Origin: Amycolatopsis nivea
Lineage (GTDB): Bacteria > Actinomycetota > Actinomycetes > Mycobacteriales > Pseudonocardiaceae
DNA: 64,000 bases
Assembly (NCBI RefSeq): GCF_004522235.1
Contig: NZ_SDLT01000031.1
Span: forward strand, 1 to 64,000
Reading direction: 5' to 3'
In this document: positions 1 to 8,880 of the stretch, in pieces
How positions within the stretch are numbered: the first letter of the stretch is position 1
Layout of the letters: each line of letters starts with the position of its first letter
The notes under the pieces: model-generated
Databases searched by the model: none
Told to the model about the DNA's origin: nothing
The model's input: only the letters and a program-made list of their open reading frames with translations
Made by a program: the position numbers and the translations under genes

Positions 1-74
1 AGCCGCTTGACAAACAAAACCCAGGGATGTCTTCACGGACCACCCCGCCCGCCCCGCGCCACCGGAATGCGCCC

Positions 75-150
75 CCAATGCGGCATTGGTTGCGTCCCAC
101 GCACCGAACGCCACATTGGGTGCGTCCCATGCACCCAATGCCACATTGGG
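75..150. repeat. 30-bp tandem repeat with CATTGG palindromes
   Basis: Two 30-bp units (80-109 and 110-139) and the first 11 bases of a third share the frame GC-x-CATTGG-x-TGCGTCCCA-x-GCACC-x-AA. Unit junctions form inverted repeats: CCAATG-CGG-CATTGG at 75-89 and CCCAATG-CCA-CATTGGG at 134-150. It may be a protein-binding or small mobile repeat. Its family and copy number elsewhere cannot be judged from here. Confidence 0.7.
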
Positions 151-242
151 GCGCTAGCCCCGCCACCAACCACACCGCACCGATGCACCCAACGAGCGAG
201 GCACCCAGCCCCTCCCCCGCACCCCGATACGAAGCTCATCTG

Positions 243-299
243 CGGTCTGGGGGTGCTTGTCAAGGCATCTTTCCCGCCTTGACAAGCACCCCCGGACCG
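243..299. terminator. 24-bp stem hairpin, likely bidirectional terminator
   Basis: Arms 243-266 and 276-299 are complementary over 24 bp with a single mismatch that becomes a G-U pair in one RNA direction. The loop is the 9 bases at 267-275. There is no clear T-tract, which is common for actinobacterial terminators. It probably ends transcription from a gene left of the window. Confidence 0.65.
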
Positions 300-437
300 T
301 CAGCACAATCAAGCTTCGGGGTGCCCCACGCAAGCACGGGCCAATGTCGCCGCCAGGCGACGAGGCCCACGACCCCGCACATGAAAACAATTCACCCCAC
401 CCCCAGCCGAACACCAAGTGACATCCACCCCGATATC

Positions 438-451
438 ACCCCATATGGGGT
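438..451. promoter_or_regulatory. Palindrome ACCCCATATGGGGT upstream of the SARP gene
   Basis: A perfect 14-bp palindrome lies 84 bp before the start codon of the AfsR-like regulator and is followed by AT, giving a GGGGTAT end that resembles half of a CsoR-type copper operator. It could be an operator. There is no further support. Confidence 0.35.
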
Positions 452-535
452 ATTCCTCCCCCAGTGGATCTAGGCAACCGCCCCAAACGCTCCTAGCATG
501 CCGACCATGGGGACCTTGCCGCCAAGGCGGGTAAA

Positions 536-3412
536 TTGATTTCGCTGACCTTCCGGATCCTGGGGCCGCTGGAGGTCATCGCCGAGGGCCGGGCCGTACC
601 GCTGGGCGGCCCGAAGCCCCGTCTGCTGCTGGCCGCGCTGGCGCTGCAGCCCAACATCGTCGTGTCCACCGAAGCCCTGGTCGAAGTCCTCTGGCCGACC
701 ACCGCCCCCCGCTCCGCGGCCGCCAACATCCGCACCTACGTCCACTCTCTGCGCAGACGCCTGGCGGAAACCTCCCCCGACCTCGCCGACCGCATCACCA
801 GCCGAGCGTCGGGCTACCTCCTCACCGTCGAAGAAGACGAACTCGACCACCTCGTCTTCACCCGCCTCGCCACCCAAGCCTGGGAATCCCAAGACGACCC
901 GGAAACCGCACTGGCCCTGCTGGACCAAGCACACTCCCTCTGGCGCGGCGAAGTACTGGAAGGCCTCCCCCACGACCCCACCTGGGGCCCGACCGTCGCG
1001 CGCCTGGACGAACTGCGCCTGGCAGTGCAGGAACAACGCCTGCGCGCCCGCCTGGATCTGGGCCGCCACAACGAAGTCATCGCCGAACTCCGCGCCCTCG
1101 TCACCGAACACCCGCTGCGCGAAGAACTCTGGCACCACCTCATCACCGCCCTGCGCGACGCGGGTCGCACCACCGAAGCCGCGGAAGCGTACGAACTGGT
1201 CGAACAAACCCTCGCCGACGAACTGTCCGCGAGCCCCGGCGCCGCACTCCGCGAACTCCGCGCCACCCTCGAAGTCCCCTGCGCCAAAATCCCGCCGATC
1301 TGCCAACTCCCCTTGGATCTGCCCGATTTCACCGGCCGCGGCGAAGTCATCGAGCACCTGGTCGCGAAACTCCGCCACCACGCCGAAGCGGAACGCCCCA
1401 CGATCGTCGTCCTCTCCGGCGCACCCGGCATCGGCAAATCCTCAATCGCCGTACGGGTAGCGCACGCCGTCCGCACCGTCTTCCCGGACGGACAGTTGCA
1501 TGTGGACCTGGCCGGGACCTCGTCGTCGCCGCGCTCGCCCATGAGCGTTCTTGCCGAACTCCTGCGCGCCCTGGGCATCCCCGACTCCGGCCTCCCCCGG
1601 GACTTGGCCGAACGCTCCGCGCTTCTGCGTTCCCAGCTCGCCGGCCGCCGGATGTGCATCGTCCTCGACGACGCGGGCAGCGCCGCCCAGGTACGCCCGC
1701 TGCTCCCCGGCGCGGGCGCGTCCGCAGTGCTGGTCACCAGCCGGATCCGCCTGCCCGACCTCGCCGGCGCGATGCCGGTGGACGTCGATCTCCTGCCCGA
1801 GCCGGAAGCCGCGCGGCTGCTGGAAGGCATCGTCGGCCATGAACGAGTAGCCGCCGAACCCGAAGACGCCGCGGCGATCCTGCGCCAATGCGGACATCTG
1901 CCCCTGGCGATCCGGGTAGCCGGAGCCAAACTCACTCACCGGCCGACTTGGTCTTTGCGCATCCTCGCCGACCGCCTCCACGACGAGCACCGCCGCCTGG
2001 ACGAGCTGCGCGTCGGCGATCTGGCCGTCCGGGCGAGCGTGACTCTGAGCTACGACCTCCTGCCAATGTCCGCCGCCGCGGCCTTCCGTCGCCTGGGCGC
2101 GCTGGGCCCGGTGCAATTCCCCGCCTGGGCAGTCGCCGCGGTCCTGGGCCGCCCGTCCGCGGACGACGTCCTTGACGTGCTCGTCGACGCCCACCTGGTG
2201 GAGCTGGTCGCCACCGACGTCGCGGGACAGCCGCGCTACCGCCTGCACGACCTCCTGCGCGTCTACGCCGCGGAACTGGCCGAGCCCGGCGAAACCCGCG
2301 CCGCGATCGGCCGCGTGCTCGAGGGATATCTGGCGCTGGCAGTAGAAGCCGCCGAACGCATGCCGATCCATTTCTTCGGCCAGTACCACGACGACACCGA
2401 TCTGCCCCTGCCGCCGGAAGCCGACCGTCTGCTGACGGACCCCGCCGCCTGGTTCGCCGCCGAACGCGCCACCTGCGTCGCCGCCGTCGCGCTTGCCGCC
2501 GAACGCGGGTTCGACGACCTGACCTGGCGGCTCACCGTGGCGCTCACGCCGTACTTCGACCTCCGCGGCCACCAAGACGACTGGCACGCCACTCACCTGA
2601 TCGCACTGGAAGCGGCACGCCGGGCGGGCGCGATCCGCGGCGAGGCAGTCGTCCAGCGCAACCTCGGCCAAGTCCTGCTGTACCAAGACAACGACGCGGA
2701 CGCGATGGTCGCCTTCGAGGCAGCACGCGAGCTGTACCAACGGATCGGCGACCAGCAAGGACTCGGCGAGGCACACGCCGGTCTCGGCACCGTGCTGCGG
2801 ATGCAAGGCAAAACCGACCGCGCGCTCGAACCGTGCCACGAAGCGCTCCGGCTGTTCGACGAGGCGGGCGACCCGCACGGCGAAGCGGTGATCCGGATCG
2901 CGATCGGCTCGATCTGGGTCGCGCGCAAATGCTACGCGACCGCGCGCCGCTGGTACACCGACGCGCTCGAGCTGTCCTGCGAAATCGGCGACCGGCACCG
3001 GGAAGCCCATGCGCTGCAACGACTCGGGCTCCTGAACCAGCGCGAGGGCAATCTCGCCGAAGCCCGCGAACACGTCACGCGCGCCATCGCCGTGTTCACC
3101 GATCTCGGCGACGACCACTGTGTCGGCTACGCGAACCAGAACCTGGGCGCACTGTGCTTGTACAGCGGCGATCTCGCGCACGCGCAACTGCTGCTGGTGA
3201 ACTCGCTGAGCGTGCACCGCCGCAACGGCGACCGCCGGTCCGAGGCCGAGGTGTCCCAGCTCCTCGGCGAACTCCACTCCGCGCTCAGCCAGCCGGAACG
3301 GTCCCGCAGCTACGCCGAACGCGCGCGGGCCATCCGCCGCGAGCTGTCCGCCGACACCGCGGTCGACGACCAGCCCCGCAAGACCGGACCGCACCGGATC
3401 GTGTCCGCCTGA
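536..3412 (+). CDS. AfsR-type SARP transcriptional regulator (STAND/TPR)
   Basis: Large SARP activator of 958 residues, close in length to AfsR. An OmpR-type winged-helix DNA-binding domain (about 5-95, beginning FRILGPLEV) is followed by a bacterial transcriptional activation domain (about 100-245). Next comes an NB-ARC-type ATPase with P-loop GAPGIGKSS near 295-303 and a Walker-B-like IVLDDAG near 373, then TPR-like helical repeats over roughly 650-950. Such proteins integrate signals, in AfsR through phosphorylation, and activate secondary metabolism by binding heptamer repeats upstream of -35/-10 regions. The TTG start is preceded by AAGGCGG at suitable spacing and puts the DNA-binding domain at residue 5, as usual. 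It stands alone, with no pathway genes beside it, so it is more likely a pleiotropic regulator than a pathway-specific one. Confidence 0.9.
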   Translation: MISLTFRILGPLEVIAEGRAVPLGGPKPRLLLAALALQPNIVVSTEALVEVLWPTTAPRSAAANIRTYVHSLRRRLAETSPDLADRITSRASGYLLTVEEDELDHLVFTRLATQAWESQDDPETALALLDQAHSLWRGEVLEGLPHDPTWGPTVARLDELRLAVQEQRLRARLDLGRHNEVIAELRALVTEHPLREELWHHLITALRDAGRTTEAAEAYELVEQTLADELSASPGAALRELRATLEVPCAKIPPICQLPLDLPDFTGRGEVIEHLVAKLRHHAEAERPTIVVLSGAPGIGKSSIAVRVAHAVRTVFPDGQLHVDLAGTSSSPRSPMSVLAELLRALGIPDSGLPRDLAERSALLRSQLAGRRMCIVLDDAGSAAQVRPLLPGAGASAVLVTSRIRLPDLAGAMPVDVDLLPEPEAARLLEGIVGHERVAAEPEDAAAILRQCGHLPLAIRVAGAKLTHRPTWSLRILADRLHDEHRRLDELRVGDLAVRASVTLSYDLLPMSAAAAFRRLGALGPVQFPAWAVAAVLGRPSADDVLDVLVDAHLVELVATDVAGQPRYRLHDLLRVYAAELAEPGETRAAIGRVLEGYLALAVEAAERMPIHFFGQYHDDTDLPLPPEADRLLTDPAAWFAAERATCVAAVALAAERGFDDLTWRLTVALTPYFDLRGHQDDWHATHLIALEAARRAGAIRGEAVVQRNLGQVLLYQDNDADAMVAFEAARELYQRIGDQQGLGEAHAGLGTVLRMQGKTDRALEPCHEALRLFDEAGDPHGEAVIRIAIGSIWVARKCYATARRWYTDALELSCEIGDRHREAHALQRLGLLNQREGNLAEAREHVTRAIAVFTDLGDDHCVGYANQNLGALCLYSGDLAHAQLLLVNSLSVHRRNGDRRSEAEVSQLLGELHSALSQPERSRSYAERARAIRRELSADTAVDDQPRKTGPHRIVSA

Positions 3413-3464
3413 CGCGCGGGCCCGGTTGCGCGGCCAAACCCGCTCGCTGGGCCACGATGCGCAG

Positions 3465-4253
3465 ATGAACACCAGGAAAGCGGCTGGTCACGTCCTTCTC
3501 GCAGTGGCAGTTATCGCTTTGTCGACTCCGGCTCCCGCTTTTGCGAAACCCCACCACGGCAGAAGAGTGCTGGAAAGACCGCTGACCTACCGCCTCTACG
3601 CGACCCGAGAAGGACTCGTCGGCGGCACCACTTCGAGCGGGCACCGGATCACCGAACGAGACCATTTCGTCGCGCTCCCGTCCACGAAAACGGTGTCCTC
3701 GAAGGGAAAGGGGACTTTCACCGTCCGGGTCTGCCGCACCGACGGCACCCGCTGCGAGTACGCGCCGGTGTGGGATGTCGGGCCGTGGAACGAACACGAC
3801 GATTACTGGAACCCCGCCGACCGGCGCGCGACGTTCGGTTCGCTGCCGCAAGGCGTGCCGGAAGCACAAGCGGCGTACCAAGACGGGTTCAACGGCGGCA
3901 AGGACGAACGCGGCCGCACCGTGCGCAATCCAGCCGGTCTCGACCTGGCCGACGGCACGTTCTGGGACGGTCTCGGCCTCAAAGGCAGCAGCTACGTGGA
4001 CGTCACTTTCCTGTGGACCGGCAGCGCTCCGGCCACCGGCGTGGTGACCGGCGGCGCCCCGCTGGTCGTGCACACGTCCGCGAGCAACGACGCGCCATCG
4101 GCCGGCTTGGCCGCCGACTCCGCGCAGGTGCCGATCGAGTGTTCCGTGCAAGGCGATCCGGTGGACGGAACCACGCGCTGGAACCGGATCGGCCCCGGGC
4201 ACTACGTGTCCGGGGCTTACCTCCGAGCCGACGCGGCCGTGCCCTCCTGCTGA
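3465..4253 (+). CDS. Secreted protein with RlpA-like double-psi barrel and SH3-like tail
   Basis: Exported protein of 262 residues whose cellular job is unknown. A signal peptide covers about residues 1-27 (basic NTRK, hydrophobic VLLAVAVIALS, AxA cleavage at APAFA). The middle (about 40-180) contains GHRI, DHFVALPS and VWDVGPWN, the pattern of RlpA/expansin-like double-psi beta-barrels, and includes two cysteines in CRTDGTRC. The last 60 residues, with IECSVQGD and WNRIGPGHYVSGAYL, look like a bacterial SH3 domain that would bind the wall. The ATG at 3465 is preferred over the upstream TTG at 3426 because it begins the signal peptide directly. A cell-wall role is inferred. Transglycosylase residues of true RlpA were not verified. 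Confidence 0.75.
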   Translation: MNTRKAAGHVLLAVAVIALSTPAPAFAKPHHGRRVLERPLTYRLYATREGLVGGTTSSGHRITERDHFVALPSTKTVSSKGKGTFTVRVCRTDGTRCEYAPVWDVGPWNEHDDYWNPADRRATFGSLPQGVPEAQAAYQDGFNGGKDERGRTVRNPAGLDLADGTFWDGLGLKGSSYVDVTFLWTGSAPATGVVTGGAPLVVHTSASNDAPSAGLAADSAQVPIECSVQGDPVDGTTRWNRIGPGHYVSGAYLRADAAVPSC

Positions 4254-4256
4254 GGC

Positions 4257-4715
4257 TCAGTGCTGGTGGTGGGCATGCACGACGGCGTGCCCGCGACCGC
4301 GGCCGATCATCCACTTGTTGACCGGAACCGTGACCACGAAAGCGATCGCGAGCGACAACGCCAGCGACAGCCAGAACAAGCCGCTCGACAATCCCGCGTC
4401 CATCGCGCCCGGGATCGCCACGACGACGGTGTTGTCGATGACCTCCATGACCGCGATCGACACCGTGTCGGCGGCGAGCGCGACCTTGAAAGCGGCACCG
4501 AGCGCGAGGCCCGACTTGAGCACGCCGCGCATGGTGAGCGCGTAGCCGAAGACGAACGCCAGCACGATGGACAGCACCACAGTGGCCGCGTTGTGCAGGC
4601 CAAGCGCGGTGCCGAGAACCATGCCGAGCACTTCGCCGATGGCACAACCGGTGAGGCAGTGCAGCGTCGCTTGGGCGGCGGTGGACCAAGACGCTCCGTG
4701 CTGGTGTTCGTTCAT
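4257..4715 (-). CDS. DUF4396-like membrane protein, His-rich ends, likely copper-linked
   Basis: Small integral membrane protein of 152 residues with about four hydrophobic segments (roughly 25-50, 52-72, 80-105, 112-132) typical of the DUF4396 family. Both ends are rich in histidine: MNEHQHG at the N-terminus and GHAVVHAHHQH at the C-terminus, a pattern common in metal-handling proteins. The ATG at 4715 gives this compact membrane protein; longer in-frame extensions run into non-coding sequence. A perfect palindrome of CsoR-operator type lies 11 bp upstream, so copper-derepressed expression is likely. It converges on the DPBB gene with only 3 bp between the stops. Biochemical function is not established for the family. 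Confidence 0.75.
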   Translation of the reverse strand: MNEHQHGASWSTAAQATLHCLTGCAIGEVLGMVLGTALGLHNAATVVLSIVLAFVFGYALTMRGVLKSGLALGAAFKVALAADTVSIAVMEVIDNTVVVAIPGAMDAGLSSGLFWLSLALSLAIAFVVTVPVNKWMIGRGRGHAVVHAHHQH

Positions 4716-4725
4716 ACCGGCGACT

Positions 4726-4742
4726 ATACCCCTTGGGGGTAT
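4726..4742 (-). promoter_or_regulatory. CsoR-type copper operator ATACCCCTTGGGGGTAT
   Basis: Seven-base perfect arms ATACCCC and GGGGTAT flank TTG. This matches the known pattern of actinobacterial CsoR operators, a TACCCC...GGGGTA palindrome. It sits 11 bp upstream of the DUF4396-like gene, where bound repressor would block initiation. No csoR gene is in the window. Confidence 0.7.
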
Positions 4743-4937
4743 CAAGAACGCAAGGTCGCCCGATGTGATGGCTGTCGCCCGGCACCGCCGTGCCAACCAG
4801 CCGACGGGCGGAGACGAGGCTGCGCCGTCCGGCGGTTGAACTCGCTTGCGTAACCGTTTGGTCGCGTTCGGTTGACCCCCTGCCGTCACTGGCCCTACCT
4901 TCGGCTGCCAGGTCACATAGCCGGGGAACGGTGGGGG

Positions 4938-5951
4938 ATGCGAGGGCGGACCAAAACGCTCGTGCTGGGTGCGGCGCTCGTGGCGACCGCGGCGGCGATG
5001 GCGGCCAGTTGCTCGCCGGTTCTGTCGGACTCGCCCCCGGAGCAGGCGAAAATCGCCTTCGTGCCGAAAATCGGCGGCATCCCGTACTTCGACGCGATGA
5101 ACGCAGGCGGCATGGCGGCCGCCAACCGGCTCGGCGCGAAGTGGCTCCTCCGCGCCCCGGCGTCGGTCGATCCGGCCGCGCAGACGGCGATCCTGCGCCA
5201 GCTCATCGCCGAACGCGTGGACGTCATCGCGGTCGCCCCGAACGATCCGGCGCAGCTGGCCCCGACGATCGCGGAGGCGCGGGCGAAGGGCATCCACGTG
5301 CTCACCACCGACACCGACGCCGCCGGCTCCCAGCGCGAGGTCTTCGTGAACCAGACGACGGCCGAGGGCATCGGTTCGGCGCTGGTCGACTCGCTGATGA
5401 AGAAGACCGGCGGCGCCGGCGAGTACGCCATCGTCTCGTGCGGGCGCGCCGCGGCGAACCTCAACTCGTGGATCGAAGCCGAGAAAACGTATGCGGCGCA
5501 ACGCTATCCGCACGCGAAGCTGGTCGAGACGGTGTACGCCGACGAGGACACCACCACCGCCACGAAGCTGACGAAGGAGATCCTCAACCGGCATCCGAAG
5601 CTCACCGGCCTGATCGGCCAATGCACCACGGCGACGCCTGGCATCGCGCGAGCGGTGCGTGATCAGCAGAAGATCGGCCAGGTCTTCACCGTCGGCACGG
5701 GCACGCCGCAGACGATGAAGCCGTACCTGGTCGACGGTTCCTGCTCCATGACGGTGCTGTGGAACGTCGAATCCCTCGGCTACCTCACCGCCTGGACCGC
5801 CGAGCAGCTCGCGACCGGCGCCCCGCTCCGGCCCAAGAACAACGTGAGCCCGGAACTCCCCGCGGTGCGCTACGACGCGGCCACCCAGACGGTCCTGCTC
5901 GGCGATCCCCTGCTGATCACGCAGAACAACGTGGATCAGTTCAAGTACTGA
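4938..5951 (+). CDS. Orphan periplasmic-binding-protein-type lipoprotein (sugar/autoinducer family)
   Basis: Substrate-binding protein of 337 residues of the peripl_BP_4 (RhaS/LsrB-like) class. An N-terminal signal with MAASC near residue 25-29 suggests a lipoprotein anchored outside the membrane. Family features include KIAFVPKIGGIPYFDAMNAG at the start of lobe one and VDVIAVAPNDP, the usual conserved strand-loop. The hinge-proximal LIGQCTTATPGIARAV also fits. The ATG at 4938 follows a GTGGGGG ribosome site. No permease or ATPase gene lies beside it, so it either serves a transporter encoded elsewhere or acts as a sensor. The ligand cannot be read from sequence. Confidence 0.8.
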   Translation: MRGRTKTLVLGAALVATAAAMAASCSPVLSDSPPEQAKIAFVPKIGGIPYFDAMNAGGMAAANRLGAKWLLRAPASVDPAAQTAILRQLIAERVDVIAVAPNDPAQLAPTIAEARAKGIHVLTTDTDAAGSQREVFVNQTTAEGIGSALVDSLMKKTGGAGEYAIVSCGRAAANLNSWIEAEKTYAAQRYPHAKLVETVYADEDTTTATKLTKEILNRHPKLTGLIGQCTTATPGIARAVRDQQKIGQVFTVGTGTPQTMKPYLVDGSCSMTVLWNVESLGYLTAWTAEQLATGAPLRPKNNVSPELPAVRYDAATQTVLLGDPLLITQNNVDQFKY

Positions 5952-5957
5952 CGGTCC

Positions 5958-7517
5958 TCAGCGCACGTCAATGGTCACGGTCAGCGTGCGCGTCCGCGCC
6001 GGCAGCTTCGTCATGTCCACCTTCAGGTACTCGCCGTCGTCCTGACGGCCGTTCGGCTGCGTCTTGGCGTGCAGGGTGTAGGGAGCCGCCGAGTTCGCGA
6101 CGCCGTCGATGCCGAAGTCGCTGTCGTTGCTGATCACCACGGTGCGGCCGCCGTCGGTCGTCGCGACGCCTTCGACCTTGTCGTGCCCGAAGAAGCCGCC
6201 GCTCGGGTCGAGCCCGGTCACCAGGCCGCCGACGTCGAGGAACAGCTTCTTCGCCGCGGGCGTCACCCCGACCTTCGCCAGCGCATCCTGAGCCTCCGCG
6301 GTAGCGGCCTTGCCGACGTACGCCTCGATGCTCTTGCCGCCGTCGACGAGCAGCCCGCCCTTCGCCGCGTCGTAGGTTGCGCCCGGCACCTTCGCCGCGG
6401 GTCCGAGGTCGGTCGCCTTGCTCAGGTCGATCTCGAACAGCTTCTTGTACGCGCCGGGCTCGGCCTTTCCGTCGCGCTCGTCCACGAGGAACCTGGTCGC
6501 TGACAGCGCGGTGATCTCAGAGACCGCGGTGCTGGTCTCGTCCGGGTTGTCGAGCAGGTAGGCGTACTCGTGCGTGGCGCGGGTCTTCAGATCGACCGTC
6601 ACGATCCGCAGCGCGGGAACCTTGCCGGGTTTCTTCGTGAGATCCGGCTGTTGCAGCGCGGACTGCATGATGCCGACGAGCGTCCGGCCGTCCGGAGTGA
6701 GCGCGAGCCCCTCCATGCCCTTGTTCGGCACGCGGTTCTCGAGTTCCTTCGGCAGCGACCCGTCGAACGGCGAGAGCCGCTCGATCGCCCGGCCGTCCGC
6801 GCGGAAGTGCGTGATGAACGGGCCGTACTCGTCCGACACCCAGAACGTCCCGTCGCGTTGCGCGACGAGCCCTTCGGAGTCGTAGCCGTTCGCCGATGCG
6901 GGCAGCTTCGCGCCGTCGCGGTCCACGATGGTCTCGCCGGTGTTCGCCAGGGTGTTGACCTGGCCGTTGTACGGCGATCCGTCGGCCGCGCGCAGCGGAA
7001 TGTTCCGCTCCAGCACAGCTTTCCCGCCCTTGAGCCGGAACTTGCCGATGGCGGGCGTGAACGACGGCAGCGGCTCCACTTTGGACCCGTCCGGCGCGTC
7101 GACGTTCGGCCCGCGGTCGGTGAGCCCGTAGAACTCGTCCCGCGAACCCGGCACCGGAGTGAGCGCGGACCCGTACCCGCCGCCGGTGATCTTGACGCCG
7201 CCGACAGTGCCGAGCGGCGGCAAGTCCGTCGGGTACAGCCGGACCGCGTCGCTCACGGTGCAGGTGAACGTGTCGCGTCCGGTGAACCCGGCGGCGGGCG
7301 TGTAGCGGAACGACCCGTCCGGGCCGATGGTCAGCGCGCCGTGCCCGGGATCGGTGTGCCGCACCACCGCACCGTCGCGCTGCGCGTCGCCGCGCACCTG
7401 CAGCGTGTGCCCGGCCCGCACCCGGTAATGGTCGTCCGGACGGCCCTTGGCCTCGGCCGGGCCCGCGGCGGCCAGCGGCAGCACCAGCGCGACCAACCCG
7501 ATCTTCACGCTTTTCAT
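5958..7517 (-). CDS. Secreted esterase-like phytase-family protein with Ig-like domain
   Basis: Exported protein of 519 residues. The signal peptide is about residues 1-23 (KSVKIGLVALVLPLAAAGPAEA). Residues about 35-90 form an Ig-like cadherin-type module with the pattern DGSFRYTPAAGFTGRDTFTCTV. From about 95 the sequence matches esterase-like proteins of the phytase-like beta-propeller group (DEFYGLTDRGPNVD, SEGLVAQRDGTFWVSDEYGP, NKGMEGLALTPDGRTLVG). It probably hydrolyses phosphate or carboxyl esters outside the cell, but the substrate is not known. The ATG at 7517 has a strong GAGGAGGA site. The stop lies 6 bp from the convergent binding-protein gene. A perfect 7-3-7 palindrome lies just upstream. 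Confidence 0.8.
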   Translation of the reverse strand: MKSVKIGLVALVLPLAAAGPAEAKGRPDDHYRVRAGHTLQVRGDAQRDGAVVRHTDPGHGALTIGPDGSFRYTPAAGFTGRDTFTCTVSDAVRLYPTDLPPLGTVGGVKITGGGYGSALTPVPGSRDEFYGLTDRGPNVDAPDGSKVEPLPSFTPAIGKFRLKGGKAVLERNIPLRAADGSPYNGQVNTLANTGETIVDRDGAKLPASANGYDSEGLVAQRDGTFWVSDEYGPFITHFRADGRAIERLSPFDGSLPKELENRVPNKGMEGLALTPDGRTLVGIMQSALQQPDLTKKPGKVPALRIVTVDLKTRATHEYAYLLDNPDETSTAVSEITALSATRFLVDERDGKAEPGAYKKLFEIDLSKATDLGPAAKVPGATYDAAKGGLLVDGGKSIEAYVGKAATAEAQDALAKVGVTPAAKKLFLDVGGLVTGLDPSGGFFGHDKVEGVATTDGGRTVVISNDSDFGIDGVANSAAPYTLHAKTQPNGRQDDGEYLKVDMTKLPARTRTLTVTIDVR

Positions 7518-7535
7518 TCGGCTTTCTCCTCCTCT

Positions 7536-7552
7536 GGCGTCGTTTCGACGCC
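7536..7552 (-). promoter_or_regulatory. Palindrome GGCGTCGTTTCGACGCC before the phytase-like gene
   Basis: Perfect 7-bp arms with a 3-bp centre lie 18 bp upstream of the start codon and just beyond its ribosome site. This suits an operator or an mRNA hairpin close to the translation start. Confidence 0.4.
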
Positions 7553-7608
7553 TGGGGGAGTCTTGACGGCCGAGTTGGACAGCGTCCGTCATCGAGACGA
7601 CTGCCGCG

Positions 7609-8877
7609 TTAACGAGCGCGCCGTGCTCGAGCCGCTACCGCACCTCCTCCGACGATCAGCAGGACCGCGGTGATGCCCCAACGCCGCTGCTTCTTGACGT
7701 TGTCGTGTGCTCTCGCCGCGCGTTTCTCGGGCAGTTTCGGGATGGCCTTCACCGGGGCGGCGCGCGACGGCGCCGGGGGCTGCGGCATCGGGATGGGCGG
7801 GATGATCGCGTCCGGCGGTTGCCGGGACGGGGTGGGGGTGACCGGATTCGGCGTGATGGGTGGCGGTGACGATGAGAACGGTGGGGACGGTGGAGTGGAC
7901 GACGGCGTGGGGCTCGCCGAGGTCGATGGCGTCGGGGATGGAGACGACGTCGAGGGTGGTGGTGGCGTCGGCGTGGACGAGGTCGTCGGCGGGGCCGAGG
8001 ACGACGGAGGCGGAGGCGGTGGCGGCGGAGGCGGTGGCGGTGGCGGCGGGGGTTCTGCCAAACACCCGGCACCGTCGGACATGACCATCGGCGGCCCAGT
8101 GCTCACCTCGACCGCGGATCCGCCGTCCAGCCGGTACGTGACACTCCGCCCGTCGACCCAGTTCGCGGTCGCGTAAAGCTTGCGGTCCGGCCCGAACACG
8201 ACCGCACCGTAAGTCGCCTCCGGAAACCGCTCCCCCGGCACCTTCGCGACCTTCCCGGTCACCGGATTCACCGTGACCACCGCGCCCTCCCCTGTGGACG
8301 AAACCCCATACAGCAGGCCGTCTTCGGAGTTGTACGCGAAATCGTCCACTCCGGACGCGAGCCACCACGGATGCAGCAACACCGGCCCAGTCGCGGTGAG
8401 ATAACCGGAACTGTGCGGGTCGACGTCCACTGTGTACAGACTGGTCGCCCGCTTCACGTACCAGGAGTTGCCGGACATCGCCCCGGCCGTCGCGCCAGTC
8501 ACCCAGCTCCATACTCCGTGGTGCGTGTCGCGGCCGACCCCGCCGAGGTCGGTCAACTCGCCGTCGGAGTCGATCCGCACCGCGTGCCAGCCGTCGCGAA
8601 ATCGTCCGTCGGCGACGCCGTACGTCACGTCCTGCGCCGACGAATACGCGATGGCATTCAGCGCGAAGGGACTGTGGTGCAACAGATGTCGCGCACCGGA
8701 GGGCAAGGTCAACCGCACGATGTCGGACGACTGCCCGTCGCGGCTTTCGACCTGAAGCACCCGGCAGGACGTCGCGGCCGCGCGCTGGCGAGCCGGAGCG
8801 AGCCACCCCGACGCGACGAGCAGCCCGGCGACCGCGGCCGCGGCGGCCACCACAGTCAGGTACCGGGAACCTCGCAC
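7609..8877 (-). CDS. Surface protein: beta-propeller-like head, poly-proline stalk, C-terminal anchor
   Basis: Exported protein of 422 residues with unknown ligand. A signal/anchor segment covers about 7-25. Residues about 38-275 resemble the DUF6923-type propeller heads found on actinobacterial surface proteins (NAIAYSSAQDVTYGV, DDFAYNSEDGLLYGV). A stalk follows, with a run of about 17 prolines near residue 282-298 and then Ser/Thr/Pro repeats to about 370. The C-terminus has a hydrophobic helix (WGITAVLLIVGGGAVAARARRAR), giving a membrane anchor with a basic stop. There is no LPxTG motif. The GTG start lies 3 bp downstream of the stop of the DUF4239-like gene, suggesting translational coupling. 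The poly-proline stretch would probably depend on EF-P. Confidence 0.75.
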   Translation of the reverse strand: MRGSRYLTVVAAAAAVAGLLVASGWLAPARQRAAATSCRVLQVESRDGQSSDIVRLTLPSGARHLLHHSPFALNAIAYSSAQDVTYGVADGRFRDGWHAVRIDSDGELTDLGGVGRDTHHGVWSWVTGATAGAMSGNSWYVKRATSLYTVDVDPHSSGYLTATGPVLLHPWWLASGVDDFAYNSEDGLLYGVSSTGEGAVVTVNPVTGKVAKVPGERFPEATYGAVVFGPDRKLYATANWVDGRSVTYRLDGGSAVEVSTGPPMVMSDGAGCLAEPPPPPPPPPPPPPPPPSSSAPPTTSSTPTPPPPSTSSPSPTPSTSASPTPSSTPPSPPFSSSPPPITPNPVTPTPSRQPPDAIIPPIPMPQPPAPSRAAPVKAIPKLPEKRAARAHDNVKKQRRWGITAVLLIVGGGAVAARARRAR

Positions 8878-8880
8878 CGG

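Larger units (their letters stand above)
1..535. other. Left-edge intergenic region, no gene supported
   Basis: No open frame here has a credible start, ribosome site and protein-like composition. The stretch holds a short tandem repeat with CCAATG/CATTGG palindromes, a long hairpin and a small palindrome before the SARP gene, each listed separately. A gene ending left of the window may use the hairpin as its terminator. Confidence 0.6.
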
